Below are positions 20,006-29,241 of a DNA stretch of 38,748 nt, piece by piece. Under the pieces are notes generated by a model. The model was not told the DNA's origin. It saw nothing but the letters and a program-made list of their open reading frames with translations, and ran no database searches. Every line of letters begins with the position of its first letter. The first letter of the stretch is position 1. Where the stretch lies: positions 1 through 38,748 of the forward strand of contig VFBG01000017.1 in assembly GCA_006515835.1 (NCBI GenBank), given 5' to 3'. This DNA is from a bacterium (GTDB taxonomy: Bacteria > Pseudomonadota > Alphaproteobacteria > Caulobacterales > Caulobacteraceae). The position numbers and the translations under genes are program-made.

Positions 20006-20668
20006 TCAGGCGGCGGCGAAGATGCTGCGGAACAGGGTCGCGCCATCGGCGGAACCGAGCTCTTCCTCGAACGCCCGATCGGGGTGAGGCATCAGGCCCA
20101 GCACATTGCCGCGCGCATTCTGTAGTCCTGCGATGTCGGCGACCGAGCCATTGGGATTGTCGACGTAGCGGAAGACCACCTGGCCCTCGCCCTCGATCCG
20201 GGCCAGGGTCTCGGCGTCGGCGAAATAGTTTCCGTCGCCATTTCCCTGGGTCATCACCACCTCGCGCTGGCCCTGATAGCCGGCGGTGAAACGGGTCTGG
20301 CCGTTGGCGACGGTCAGGGCGATGGGTTTGCAAACATATTTCAGCCCGGCGTTGCGCAGCAGCGCACCCGGCAGCATCCCGGCCTCGCACAGGATCTGGA
20401 AGCCGTTGCATATTCCGACCACGGCCACGCCGTCGTCGGCGGCCTTCTTCACCGCCTGCATGACCGGCGACTGGACCGCCATGGCACCGCAACGCAGATA
20501 GTCGCCGTAGGAGAAGCCGCCCGGCAGGATGATCAGGTCGAGGCCCGACGGCAGTTCGGTCTCCTGATGCCAGACCATTTCGACCTGCTCGCCGGTCGAG
20601 CGTTCGACGGCGACCTTGCAGTCGCGGTCGCAGTTGGAACCCGGGAAGACGATGACGGCTGCGCTCAT
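20006..20668 (-). CDS. purQ: Phosphoribosylformylglycinamidine synthase subunit PurQ
   Basis: [18 protein letters not shown]...[18 protein letters not shown]...[22 protein letters not shown]...[11 protein letters not shown]. Confidence 0.97.
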   Translation of the reverse strand: MSAAVIVFPGSNCDRDCKVAVERSTGEQVEMVWHQETELPSGLDLIILPGGFSYGDYLRCGAMAVQSPVMQAVKKAADDGVAVVGICNGFQILCEAGMLPGALLRNAGLKYVCKPIALTVANGQTRFTAGYQGQREVVMTQGNGDGNYFADAETLARIEGEGQVVFRYVDNPNGSVADIAGLQNARGNVLGLMPHPDRAFEEELGSADGATLFRSIFAAA

Positions 20669-20724
20669 GGCGCGGCCCTTTAGCAGCGTTCCCGGCGCTT
20701 GTCAGGCTCCGGGAGCCGTCGAGG

Positions 20725-22577
20725 TCAGGCGGCGGCCAGATCGCGGTGACTGCCGGGGCCGGAAGACTGGCGTGGCACCTTGTCGGCCTTCGTCAGATTG
20801 AAGCGGCCGACGGACCGGCTAAGGGTTTCGGTCTCGGTGGCAAGACTGTGGCTGGCGGCGGTCGCTTCCTCGACCATGGCGGCGTTCTGCTGGGTCACCA
20901 GATCCATCTGGCCGATGGCAATGTTGATCTCTTGCAGCGCAGAGGCCTGTTCCTGGCTTCCGACGGCCATGTCGTCGATCAAGGTCCCAATGCGAACGAC
21001 CCGATTCGCGATCTCCTCGACGTTCGAGCCCGCCAACCGAACCAACTCGACGCCTTGCGAAACCTGGCTGGCGGACCTTGAAATCAAAGCATTGATTTCC
21101 TTGGCGGCACCGGCCGATCTTTGGGCGAGTTCACGGACCTCGGAAGCCACGACGGCGAAGCCTCGGCCGGCCTCTCCGGCCCGGGCGGCCTCGACACCGG
21201 CGTTAAGTGCGAGAAGATTGGTCTGGAAAGCGATTTCGTCGATCACGCTGATGATCTGACCCATTTCGCTGGACGACGCCTGCAGGGTGTCCATCGCCCC
21301 GACCGCCTGACCGACGATGGCACCGCTTGCCTTGGCTTCGTCGAGAGCCTCCTGCACGACTTCAGACGCTTTCCTGGCGTCTTCGGCTGACCGGTTCACG
21401 GTAATCGTGACTTCTGTCAGTGCGGCGGCCGCTTCTTCCAGGCTTGCGGCCTGTTGCTCGGTGCGCCGCGACAGGTCGTCAGTGGCCTCGGCCATTTCGT
21501 GAGTACCAGTTCGGATCACCTCCGCGTTGCCGTTGACTGAGGCGAGAGCTTCCTCAAGTCGCGTAGCAGCGTCGTTGAAATCGTTCTTGAGTTTGCGATA
21601 GCCCTCGGGGAAGTCGGCCGTGATCCGGAAGGTCAGGTCGCCGAGCGCCAGATGTTCCATACCTTCCGTCATAGCCGACACGACGAGGTCCTGGGATTTG
21701 GCGAGCTCGCGCTCGGTCATCTCGGTTTTGGCGCGTTCGACTGAGGCGAGAGCTTCCTCAAGTCGGGCCGCACCTTCGTTGAAATCATTCCTGAGCTTGA
21801 GATAACCCTCAGGGAAGTCGGCCGTGATCCGGAAGGTCAGATCGCCGAGCGCCAGATGTTCCATACCTTCCGTCATAGCCGACACGACGTTGGCCTGGGT
21901 TTCGGCGATCGCGCGCTCGGCCTCCTCGGCCTGGGCACGTTGCGCTTTCTGGACCTCGGCCTCGTCCTCGGCGCGTCTGATGATCAGTGTCTGCAGGGCC
22001 AGCACTGACCGACCCACGGCACCGATCTCGTCTTTTCGAGCTGAGCTGGACATCTCGACATCTGTACGACCCGACGCCAGGGCCGCCATCTCATTCTCGA
22101 GCACTCCGATGGGCGCCACGACCGTCCGCATCGATATCCGGAACAAGGCCAGACTCGCGCCGATGCTGATCAGGAGGACCAGAATCATCGCGGCGATACC
22201 CGCTTTGGCGAGAAGCTCACATCTCTCAGTGGTCGCCGTCAGCCGAGGATGGTCGGGTCTGTCACCAGCTCCTCATTGTCGCGTACGGCTTCGCGGAAGC
22301 TGGTTGAATGTTCGCTTAGGTCCTTGCGGGACTGGGCCATGACATCGGTCTGGCCCTCGGCAGCTGCCAGAAGGACAGACACCACGTCACTACGCAGCGC
22401 GTCATGCATCATGTCTGCATGCATGTGGTTGCGCATTACACGGTCGATCCTGCCGGTTGCAGAGAGAGACAGGCTAAGCGATTCGGAGACAATAAGACCC
22501 GCGCCGGTGCTTACCGTACACAATGCTATCAATACTACGCCAATGAACTTCATCTTCGAGCGTATTGTTAGAAGCAT
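20725..22577 (-). pseudogene. Methyl-accepting chemotaxis protein, split by a frameshift near 22243
   Basis: N-terminal TM1/periplasmic part in ORF 22239..22577 (MKFIGVVLIALCTVSTG...[12 protein letters not shown]) and TM2-HAMP-signalling part in ORF 20725..22188 (...[47 protein letters not shown]). Adding one base joins them as ...[31 protein letters not shown]... Confidence 0.82.
21533..21900 (-). repeat. Internal tandem repeat, 204-bp period (68 aa HAMP-like units) in the chemoreceptor gene
   Basis: [29 protein letters not shown](L/R)KL(R/K)NDFN(E/D)(G/A)A(A/T)RLEEALASV occurs twice; DNA around 21620 and 21824 is almost identical. Confidence 0.9.
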
Positions 22578-22771
22578 TGAATTTCTCCGATTTCACCGAA
22601 GACTGTGTATGTAGGATTAAGAATTTGTTGTCAGCAATTATCCAAGACAACAATCAACTCCAAAATTGCAATATCGTTGCCTTTTGTTACTATAATTTAG
22701 ACGAATGCTATAATCGCGAAGGGAATGGTGACTGCTCGAACGATCGTCGTTCAAACAGCCGGGGCAGTTAG

Positions 22772-23863
22772 ATGTCGGTTACCGGGACGATTGTAGCAAT
22801 CGCGTTGAATTCGTTGCCTTACCCGTCGGACCTTCGTGACGCCGCCACGTCTGCGCAGGCGCACGAACCGGCGTGGACCTGGCAAGCGGCCTATACGGTC
22901 GACGTCATCGGCGTTGTCGGCGGGATCGACACGCCGGCCGGCCGCTTCCTGGACAATCTTGAAGTCGCCTTCGACGGAGATCTGGACCGCGGCCTTGGCT
23001 GGCGCGGTGCCCGGGCTCATTTCAGCCTCCTCGCCAATGGGGGAGGCGAGCCCAACGCGCTGGCCGGTACGCTACAGGGCTATGACAACATCGAAGTCGG
23101 AGCCCAGGGGGTGAGGCTGTATGAAGCCTGGCTCGAGCAGGATCTCGCCGATGGCAAGGCTTCGGTGCTGGCTGGTCTCTACGACGTCAACAGCGAATTC
23201 TACGTCAGCGGAGCGGCTGACCTTCTGCTGTCGCCGCCGTTTGGCGTGGGCTCGGAACTGGCGGCCACAGGACCCAACGGCCCCGCTATCTTTCCTTCTA
23301 CGTCCTTGACGGTCCGGCTGCGTCTCGGAGGGACCGACGGCCCGTACGCCCAGGTGGCGGCGGTCAACGCCCGGGCCGGGACCATCGGGGATCATGGCGG
23401 AGTGGACACCACCTTCGACCACGGGCTGCTGTATCTGGGTGTTCCGGCGCTGAGCCCGGCCCGGGGCGCCTACCTCGTCACCGAGGGCACGCTTTTCGAA
23501 GCCGACGCAGCGCCGACAGTTCGGGCCTTTCTGCGGTTGGGCGTGTCCGATGGGGACACCACCGATTTCCGCGGTGGCTGGCAGGCCGGTTTGCGCGTCG
23601 ATTCCGTGTTCGCCGGCCGTCCGGACAGCGCGCTGTCGCTGGGCTTTCAGCAGGGGATCCTGTCCGCCAAGGCCCGCGCCAATGCCGCAGACGCCGGTGA
23701 CGACTTCGCCGAAGCGGAGGGCGGGGTCGAGTTGACCTATTCGGATACCCTCGGACCGTTCACCGTGCAGCCTGATGTGCAGTGGATCTACAATCCGGGC
23801 GGCGACCGGAATCGGGACGCCATACTTGCCGCCGGCCTGCGCCTGATCCTGACGCTGAGATAA
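22772..23863 (+). CDS. OprB-type carbohydrate-selective porin
   Basis: NLEVAFDGDLDRGLGWRGARAHFSLLANGGGEPN...GVRLYEAWLEQDLADGKASVLAGLYDVNSEFYVS...VQPDVQWIYNPGGDRNRDAILAAGLRL. Confidence 0.85.
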   Translation: MSVTGTIVAIALNSLPYPSDLRDAATSAQAHEPAWTWQAAYTVDVIGVVGGIDTPAGRFLDNLEVAFDGDLDRGLGWRGARAHFSLLANGGGEPNALAGTLQGYDNIEVGAQGVRLYEAWLEQDLADGKASVLAGLYDVNSEFYVSGAADLLLSPPFGVGSELAATGPNGPAIFPSTSLTVRLRLGGTDGPYAQVAAVNARAGTIGDHGGVDTTFDHGLLYLGVPALSPARGAYLVTEGTLFEADAAPTVRAFLRLGVSDGDTTDFRGGWQAGLRVDSVFAGRPDSALSLGFQQGILSAKARANAADAGDDFAEAEGGVELTYSDTLGPFTVQPDVQWIYNPGGDRNRDAILAAGLRLILTLR

Positions 23864-23866
23864 GTG

Positions 23867-24284
23867 TCAGCCCCTGTTCTCGAACGTCGCCATAATCGAC
23901 GCCTTGGCCAGTGTGTGGAAATGCAGGTTGAAGCCGAAGACGGCTCCCGAGTTTTCCGGCGTGACGTCCAGCCGTTCCGTGTCCACTGCAAAGACGGTGA
24001 AGATGTAGCGGTGCGGCCCGTGTCCGGGCGGCGGGGCGGCGCCGCCGAAGCCCGGCTCGCCGAAATCCGTGCGGCCCTCGACCGCGCCCGCCGGCAGGCC
24101 TCCCGAGGAGGCGCCCTCGACCAGTTCGGTCACATCGGCGGGGATGTTGGCCACGGTCCAGTGCCAGAAGCCCGGGCGCGCCGGACCAGCTCAACTGCGG
24201 CGACCGATTGCCCTTCGCGTGCACCTGGGCATCTGGCAGGGCGCTGCCGTCGGCAAATCCCGTGGAGGTCAGGGTGAAGGTCAT
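23867..24284 (-). pseudogene. YbhB/YbcL (Raf kinase inhibitor-like, PEBP) protein with internal out-of-frame deletion
   Basis: N-terminal MTFTLTSTGFADGSALPDAQVHAKGNRSPQLSWSGAP in one frame; C-terminal GFWHWTVANIPADVTELVEGA...YIFTVFAVDTERLDVTPENSGAVFGFNLHFHTLAKASIMATFENRG in another. The intervening DPDAP segment is missing (junction about 24168-24180). Confidence 0.85.
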
Positions 24285-24340
24285 GGGGCGCTCCTCGCTG
24301 CGTATGGATTGACCCTAACGCATGAGCAGCGTCCTCGTCC

Positions 24341-24472
24341 TTAGTGCAGCGCTCCCTTGGCCGCCGGCGTGAAGGCACTGTCCTCCATCAACCCGCCAGC
24401 CAACGCCGCAGCGATAATCACGCAAGATACAACGACAAACAGAACAATAGAGAATCTTATGAAGCGCTTCAT
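24341..24472 (-). CDS. 43-aa small membrane protein candidate (not in the ORF track)
   Basis: Manual translation: MKRFIRFSIVLFVVVSCVIIAAALAGGLMEDSAFTPAAKGALH*; begins 17 nt after the stop of the upstream membrane protein; KR-rich start plus one TM. Confidence 0.5.
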   Translation of the reverse strand: MKRFIRFSIVLFVVVSCVIIAAALAGGLMEDSAFTPAAKGALH

Positions 24473-24489
24473 TAACAAGCTCGCAGCGC

Positions 24490-25032
24490 CTAAGAAAGCA
24501 ACACCGAAAAGGAAAAATGCCGGGCGAGTTCAATAATGACGTAAACCCCAAATCCAAAGGGGACGCCGTAATTCAGAACAGTCAGAATCCACAGCATCGG
24601 ATTTCTTGTCTCTGATTCTAATTGTCTGACTATGAATGCGTGATCCGAGACTTCTTTCTCTAAATCCGACACAATCCGTTCTGCCTCTTCAATTTGCGCA
24701 GCTGTCTTTGCGTCTGCAATCGCTTTCGCAAGCTTCAGTTTGGCGCTCGTGGCGTCCAGCTTAATTGTGAGTGGCCGAAAAAAGGTTCCGATGTGGGCAA
24801 AGTTGACTGCGAGGAGCTGCACGAGGAAAAAAATCGTCGACACACACAACGAACCTGCAGCCAATTCAGTCGGCAGGCTGACCCCCAAAAGTTCGAACGT
24901 CGAGCTCGTCTCGGCTACTTTGGAGGCAACAAATCCCAAGCTAGCGCTGATCAAAAGGTTTCGGCGAATGTCGCCTATTGCATAGCCTTGGTGCAGAGCT
25001 TGACCGACCAGCGATGGGTGACCGTCACTCAT
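24490..25032 (-). CDS. Hypothetical membrane protein (180 aa) with central coiled coil, in a low-GC segment
   Basis: ATG at 25032 overlaps the purS stop (ATGA). TM segments near ISASLGFVAS, AAGSLCVSTIFFLVQLLAVNF and MLWILTVLNYGVPFGFGVYVIIEL flank the charged helix DATSAKLKLAKAIADAKTAAQIEEAERIVSDLEKEVSDHAFIVRQLESE. Confidence 0.7.
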   Translation of the reverse strand: MSDGHPSLVGQALHQGYAIGDIRRNLLISASLGFVASKVAETSSTFELLGVSLPTELAAGSLCVSTIFFLVQLLAVNFAHIGTFFRPLTIKLDATSAKLKLAKAIADAKTAAQIEEAERIVSDLEKEVSDHAFIVRQLESETRNPMLWILTVLNYGVPFGFGVYVIIELARHFSFSVLLS

Positions 25033-25238
25033 GCGACCTCGATGCGGTAGCTTTCGATCACGGTGTTGGCCAGCAGGGTCTCGCACATGCGCTTGATCTC
25101 GCCGGCCTTGTCCTCGACGCTGTCGCCGAGGTCGAATTCGATCAGCTTGCCGACCCGGGCGTTGGAGACATCGGCCCAGCCCAATCCGTGCAAGGCAACA
25201 CCGGGCTTGAGGAAGACGTGAACCTTGACCCTGGCCAT
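25029..25238 (-). CDS. purS: Phosphoribosylformylglycinamidine synthase subunit PurS
   Basis: [69 protein letters not shown]; start overlaps the purC stop. Confidence 0.92.
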   Translation of the reverse strand: MARVKVHVFLKPGVALHGLGWADVSNARVGKLIEFDLGDSVEDKAGEIKRMCETLLANTVIESYRIEVA

Positions 25239-25999
25239 CAGTGCAATCCCCCCTGAATCACGGTCGGCATGTCCTTCATGATGCCGAGGCGACGGGCCAC
25301 CTCGGTGTAGCTTTCGATGACATTGCCCAGATCGCGGCGGAAGCGGTCCTTGTCCAGCTTCTCGCCCGTGATGGTGTCCCACAGGCGGCACGAATCGGGG
25401 CTGATTTCGTCGGCCAGGATGACCCGGCTGAAGTCGTTCTCCCACACCCGGCCGAACTCGATCTTGAAGTCCACCAGGGTGATGCCGACAGCGCCGAACA
25501 TGCCGGAAAGATAGTCGTTTACCCGCACCGTCATGGCCAGGATATCGTCCAGCTCCTGGGTCGTGGCCCAGTTGAAGGCGGTGATGTGCTCTTCGGTGAC
25601 CATCGGGTCGTTGAGCTCATCCTTCTTCAGATAGAATTCGATGATCGAGCGGGGCAGGGGCGTGCCCTCATCGATGCCCAGCCGCTGGCTCATCGAGCCG
25701 GCGACGATGTTGCGGCAGACGACCTCCAGCGGGATGATCTCGACCTCGCGGATCAGCTGCTCGCGCAGATTCAGCCGCTTGATGAAGTGGTTGGTCACGC
25801 CGATGCCGTTCAGGCGCGACATGATGAACTCGCTGATGCGGTTGTTGATGACGCCCTTGCCTTCCAGCTGGGCCTTCTTCTCGCCGTTGAAGGCGGTGGC
25901 GTCGTCCTTGAAATACTGGATCAGGGTGCCGGGCTCGGGTCCTTCGTAGAGGATCTTGGCCTTGCCCTCGTAAATCTTCTTGCGCTTGACGTTCATCAT
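25238..25999 (-). CDS. purC: Phosphoribosylaminoimidazole-succinocarboxamide synthase
   Basis: [36 protein letters not shown]...[10 protein letters not shown]-like [10 protein letters not shown]...[10 protein letters not shown]...[14 protein letters not shown]. Confidence 0.97.
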   Translation of the reverse strand: MMNVKRKKIYEGKAKILYEGPEPGTLIQYFKDDATAFNGEKKAQLEGKGVINNRISEFIMSRLNGIGVTNHFIKRLNLREQLIREVEIIPLEVVCRNIVAGSMSQRLGIDEGTPLPRSIIEFYLKKDELNDPMVTEEHITAFNWATTQELDDILAMTVRVNDYLSGMFGAVGITLVDFKIEFGRVWENDFSRVILADEISPDSCRLWDTITGEKLDKDRFRRDLGNVIESYTEVARRLGIMKDMPTVIQGGLH

Positions 26000-26271
26000 G
26001 GTTGGTCCGGGCGGGGCACGACGGAAACAGCTATCGCACGACCAGAAGGGGATCTGGGCGGCTCAATCCGGAATCGGGCGGGCGGGAAAAAAGTCGCGGG
26101 AACCCTTAGCGGATGCGGCGCCGCGACACAAACCTGCGGCGTTGCGGCAAGGCCTGCTGTCGCGGTGTCGCAACCGGGCGAGTTCCGGTTGCGTTCGGCC
26201 ATGGGGCGGCTATAGACCACCTCGACTGCGGCCGTGCTTTCAGGCCGCCCTATCGGAGCCTCGCAACGCCC

Positions 26272-26595
26272 ATGACCACCTTCGACGATCGGGAAAAGGG
26301 CTTCGAGTCCAAATACGCCCTCGATCAGGAACAGGAATTCAAGGCGGTCGCCCGGCGCAACAAGCTGCTGGGCCTGTGGGCTGCGGAGAAGATGGGCCTG
26401 AACGCTGACCGCGCCCAGGAATACGGCCGCGCCATCGTTAAGGCCGACTTCGAACAGCCCGGCGAGGAAGACGTTTACCGCAAGATCGCCCAGGATCTCG
26501 AAGGTGCCGGCCTGACCGTCTCCGAGGGTGAGATTCGCCGCAAGATGGACGAGCTGTCGTCGGTCGCGCGCGAGCAGATCCGCAACGACGAATAG
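26272..26595 (+). CDS. DUF1476 protein (alphaproteobacterial F1-ATPase inhibitor zeta-subunit family)
   Basis: MTTFDDREKGFESKYALDQEQEFKAVARRNKLLGLWAAEKMGL... Confidence 0.92.
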   Translation: MTTFDDREKGFESKYALDQEQEFKAVARRNKLLGLWAAEKMGLNADRAQEYGRAIVKADFEQPGEEDVYRKIAQDLEGAGLTVSEGEIRRKMDELSSVAREQIRNDE

Positions 26596-26619
26596 TCCGC
26601 CCAAGGCTTCGGAATGCAA

Positions 26620-26648
26620 AAAGGGCCGCCCCTCGGGGCGGCCCTTTC
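26620..26648. terminator. Rho-independent (bidirectional) terminator
   Basis: AAAGGGCCGCCCC-TC-GGGGCGGCCCTTT hairpin immediately after the DUF1476 gene and before the convergent fasciclin gene. Confidence 0.88.
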
Positions 26649-26704
26649 GTTTGCCGGGTCGGGGCCGCCCGGCGGTCCTGGCGCATAGCCTCGCGCCAGG
26701 TGGA

Positions 26705-27304
26705 TCAGTTGGGCATCAGGACCGTGTCGATGACATGGACCATGCCGTTCGACTGGGCGACGTCGGCCTGGGTGATGGTCGAGGTTCCGCCCTTGGAGTC
26801 GGTGATGACCCAGGTGTTGTTCGGGCCGGCCGAGACCTTCAGCGTCTCACCCTGGACCGTCGTCAGCGTGGCGACGCCGCCATTGGCCTGGGCCTGTGAG
26901 GCGATATCGGCGGCGGTCAGACGGCCGGGCACCACATGATAGGTCAGGATCTTTGTGAGCGCGTCCTTGCCGGCCGGGGCCATCAGGGCCGTGCGGGTCG
27001 CGGCGGGGACCTTTTCAAACGCGGCGTTGTCGGGCGCGAAGACGGTGAAGGGACCGGTTCCCGAGAGCGTCTCCACCAGACCGGCGGCCTGAACGGCGCT
27101 GACCAGGGTGGTCAGGGTCGAAGCCTTGGCGGCATTGGCGACGATGGTGTCGGTCGGGCTCATGGCGGCACCGCCGACCATCGGGTCTGCTGCGACCGCT
27201 GCGGCGTCGGCCGGCGCGGCTTCTTCGGCGGCGGGAGTGCAGGCGGCGAGCGCGAAGGCCACGGTCGAGGCGGCGGCGAGGGCGGCGTAGCGGTTGAGGG
27301 TCAT
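26705..27304 (-). CDS. Fasciclin (FAS1) domain lipoprotein
   Basis: MTLNRYAALAAASTVAFALAACTPAAEEA (lipobox LAAC); TDTIVANAAKASTLTTLVSAVQAAGLVETLSGTGPFTVFAPDNAAFEKVP...LTYHVVPGRLTAADI...NGMVHVIDTVLMPN. Confidence 0.92.
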   Translation of the reverse strand: MTLNRYAALAAASTVAFALAACTPAAEEAAPADAAAVAADPMVGGAAMSPTDTIVANAAKASTLTTLVSAVQAAGLVETLSGTGPFTVFAPDNAAFEKVPAATRTALMAPAGKDALTKILTYHVVPGRLTAADIASQAQANGGVATLTTVQGETLKVSAGPNNTWVITDSKGGTSTITQADVAQSNGMVHVIDTVLMPN

Positions 27305-27420
27305 GACGCAGTCTCCTGGAACAACCCGCTCTGTCGGCGGGGTCCGGGGAGGTACTGATCCGGGGCCGAAAGGATGCGTCCGCAACGACATTTGTGCCGC
27401 GACAGGTGAGCGCACCCTGG

Positions 27421-27901
27421 CTAGCGGTCGGCCAAGAGCCTCGCCAGCACCGACCAGGCCGCCGCCTTCTCGGCCAGCGCTGGAGGAGGGCAGGTCGATC
27501 AGATCGATGCCGGCGCGCAGCGTCAGGCTGCGGCGGCCGATCCGCGTCGCCGTTCCGCCATTGAAGGCGATGGCCCGCAAGGCCGGCAGAGCTTCAATCA
27601 GTCGGTTCAGATCGGCGGCCTCGACGTCCCGGATGGCGGTATCAAGACTTCCGGGCCGTGTGGCGCTGGCGATCACATCCCACAGACCCACACCTGCCGC
27701 CTTCAGGGTCTCCAGCCGTTCGGGGTAGGGCTGGGCGACGAGATCGACCCCCGTCACCCCGCCGACCAGACGCCAGAAGGCGTTCTGCGGGTGGCCGTAG
27801 TATTGACCGGCCTTCAACGACGCGTCGCCGGGCAGGCTGCCGAGGATCAGCAGTCGCGTGTGTGCGTCGACGACGGGTTCGAAGGCGCGCTTTAGACTCA
27901 C
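27421..27901 (-). pseudogene. DNA-deoxyinosine (hypoxanthine) glycosylase-type UDG-superfamily protein, frameshifted near the C-terminus
   Basis: RAFEPVVDAHTRLLILGSLPGDASLKAGQYYGHPQNAFWRLVGGV...GLWDVIASATRPGSLDTAI...IAFNGGTATRIG...IDLPSSS, then LAEKAAAWSVLARLLADR* in a different frame (break about 27478-27485). Confidence 0.78.
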
Positions 27902-29115
27902 GCCGTCCCGAACACGCGGGCGAACACCGTATCGACGTGCTTGGTGTGATAGCCGAGGTCGAACAGCGCCTCGAGCTGGCTGGCGGGCAGGGTCACCCGT
28001 GCGTCTGACTTCAGGAAGTCGAGGAACCGGCCCTCGCCGCGCCAGACCTTCATCGCGTTCTCCTGCACCGCCGCATAGGCGTCCTCGCGCGACACACCTG
28101 CCTGGGTCAGGGCCAGCATCACACGTTGCGAATGCACCAGACCGCCCAGCAGGTTGAGGTTCTTCTCCATATTGGCCGGATAGACGTTCAGCCGTTCGAC
28201 CACGTTCGCCAGCCGGTGCAGGGCGAAGTCCAGGTGAATGGTGGCGTCCGGGCCGATCCCACGCTCGACGGAAGAGTGGCTGATGTCGCGCTCGTGCCAG
28301 AGGGCGACGTTCTCCATCGCCGGGACGACTGCCGAGCGGACCAGACGAGCGAGGCCGGTCAGGTTTTCGGTCAGGATGGGGTTGCGCTTGTGCGGCATGG
28401 CCGACGAGCCCTTCTGGCCCTTGTCGAACAGGGCGGCGAAGTAGGCGGCGTGACGGTCCCGCGGGATGACCTGGGTCGAGACCGGCTCGACCTGCAGACC
28501 CATCTGGTCAGCCACATAGGCCTCCACCGCCGGATCGACGTTGGCGAAGGTTCCAACGGCACCCGAGATGGCGCAGGTGGCGATCTCTTCCTTGGCCGTG
28601 AGCAGGCGGCGCTTCGCGCGTTGGAACTCGGCGTGATAGCCGGCCAGCTTGAGGCCGAAGGTGACCGGCTCGGCATGGATGCCGTGGCTGCGGCCCACGC
28701 AAGGCGTCAGCTTGTGCTCCTTCGCGCGCGTCTCAAGCGCCGTCAGTACCCGATCGACCCCCTCGATCAGCAAATCGGAGGCGCGGGCCAGCTGGACCGC
28801 GAAACAGGTGTCCAGTACGTCCGATGACGTCATGCCCTGGTGCAGGAAGCGGGCTTCCTCGCCGACGATCTCTGACACATGGGTCAGGAAGGCGATGACG
28901 TCGTGTTTGGTGGTGCGTTCGATCTCGTCGATGCGGTCGGCGTCGAACACCACATCCTTGCCCTTGGCCCAGATGGCCTCGGCGGCGCTGGCGGGGATCG
29001 TCCCCAGCTCGGCCATCTTCGTGGCGGCGTGCGCCTCGATCTCGAACCAGATCCGGTATTTGGTCTCCTGGGACCAGATGGCGACGGCGGCGGGGCGGGA
29101 ATAGCGGCTGATCAT
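27898..29115 (-). CDS. purB: Adenylosuccinate lyase
   Basis: MISRYSRPAAVAIWSQETKYRIWFEIEAHAATKMAELG...HQGMTSSDVLDTCFAVQL...GSSAMPHKRNPILTENLTGLARL. Confidence 0.97.
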   Translation of the reverse strand: MISRYSRPAAVAIWSQETKYRIWFEIEAHAATKMAELGTIPASAAEAIWAKGKDVVFDADRIDEIERTTKHDVIAFLTHVSEIVGEEARFLHQGMTSSDVLDTCFAVQLARASDLLIEGVDRVLTALETRAKEHKLTPCVGRSHGIHAEPVTFGLKLAGYHAEFQRAKRRLLTAKEEIATCAISGAVGTFANVDPAVEAYVADQMGLQVEPVSTQVIPRDRHAAYFAALFDKGQKGSSAMPHKRNPILTENLTGLARLVRSAVVPAMENVALWHERDISHSSVERGIGPDATIHLDFALHRLANVVERLNVYPANMEKNLNLLGGLVHSQRVMLALTQAGVSREDAYAAVQENAMKVWRGEGRFLDFLKSDARVTLPASQLEALFDLGYHTKHVDTVFARVFGTA

Positions 29116-29241
29116 GGGGGCGGGGTGTCAGGCGAGGGCTCCGCTGTGTCAAGCGCGGCTTGTGCCGGAGGCCTTCGAACTCATTGTCGGAAACCCCTGA
29201 AGCGCCCTATGCGTGAGGCTTGACCCTTCAGGAGTACGACC

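Noticed and set aside
24315-24557. 80-aa minus ORF in the low-GC patch
   Set aside because: Cys/Arg-rich with no start context; the overlapping 43-aa frame has a much better TM-protein profile.
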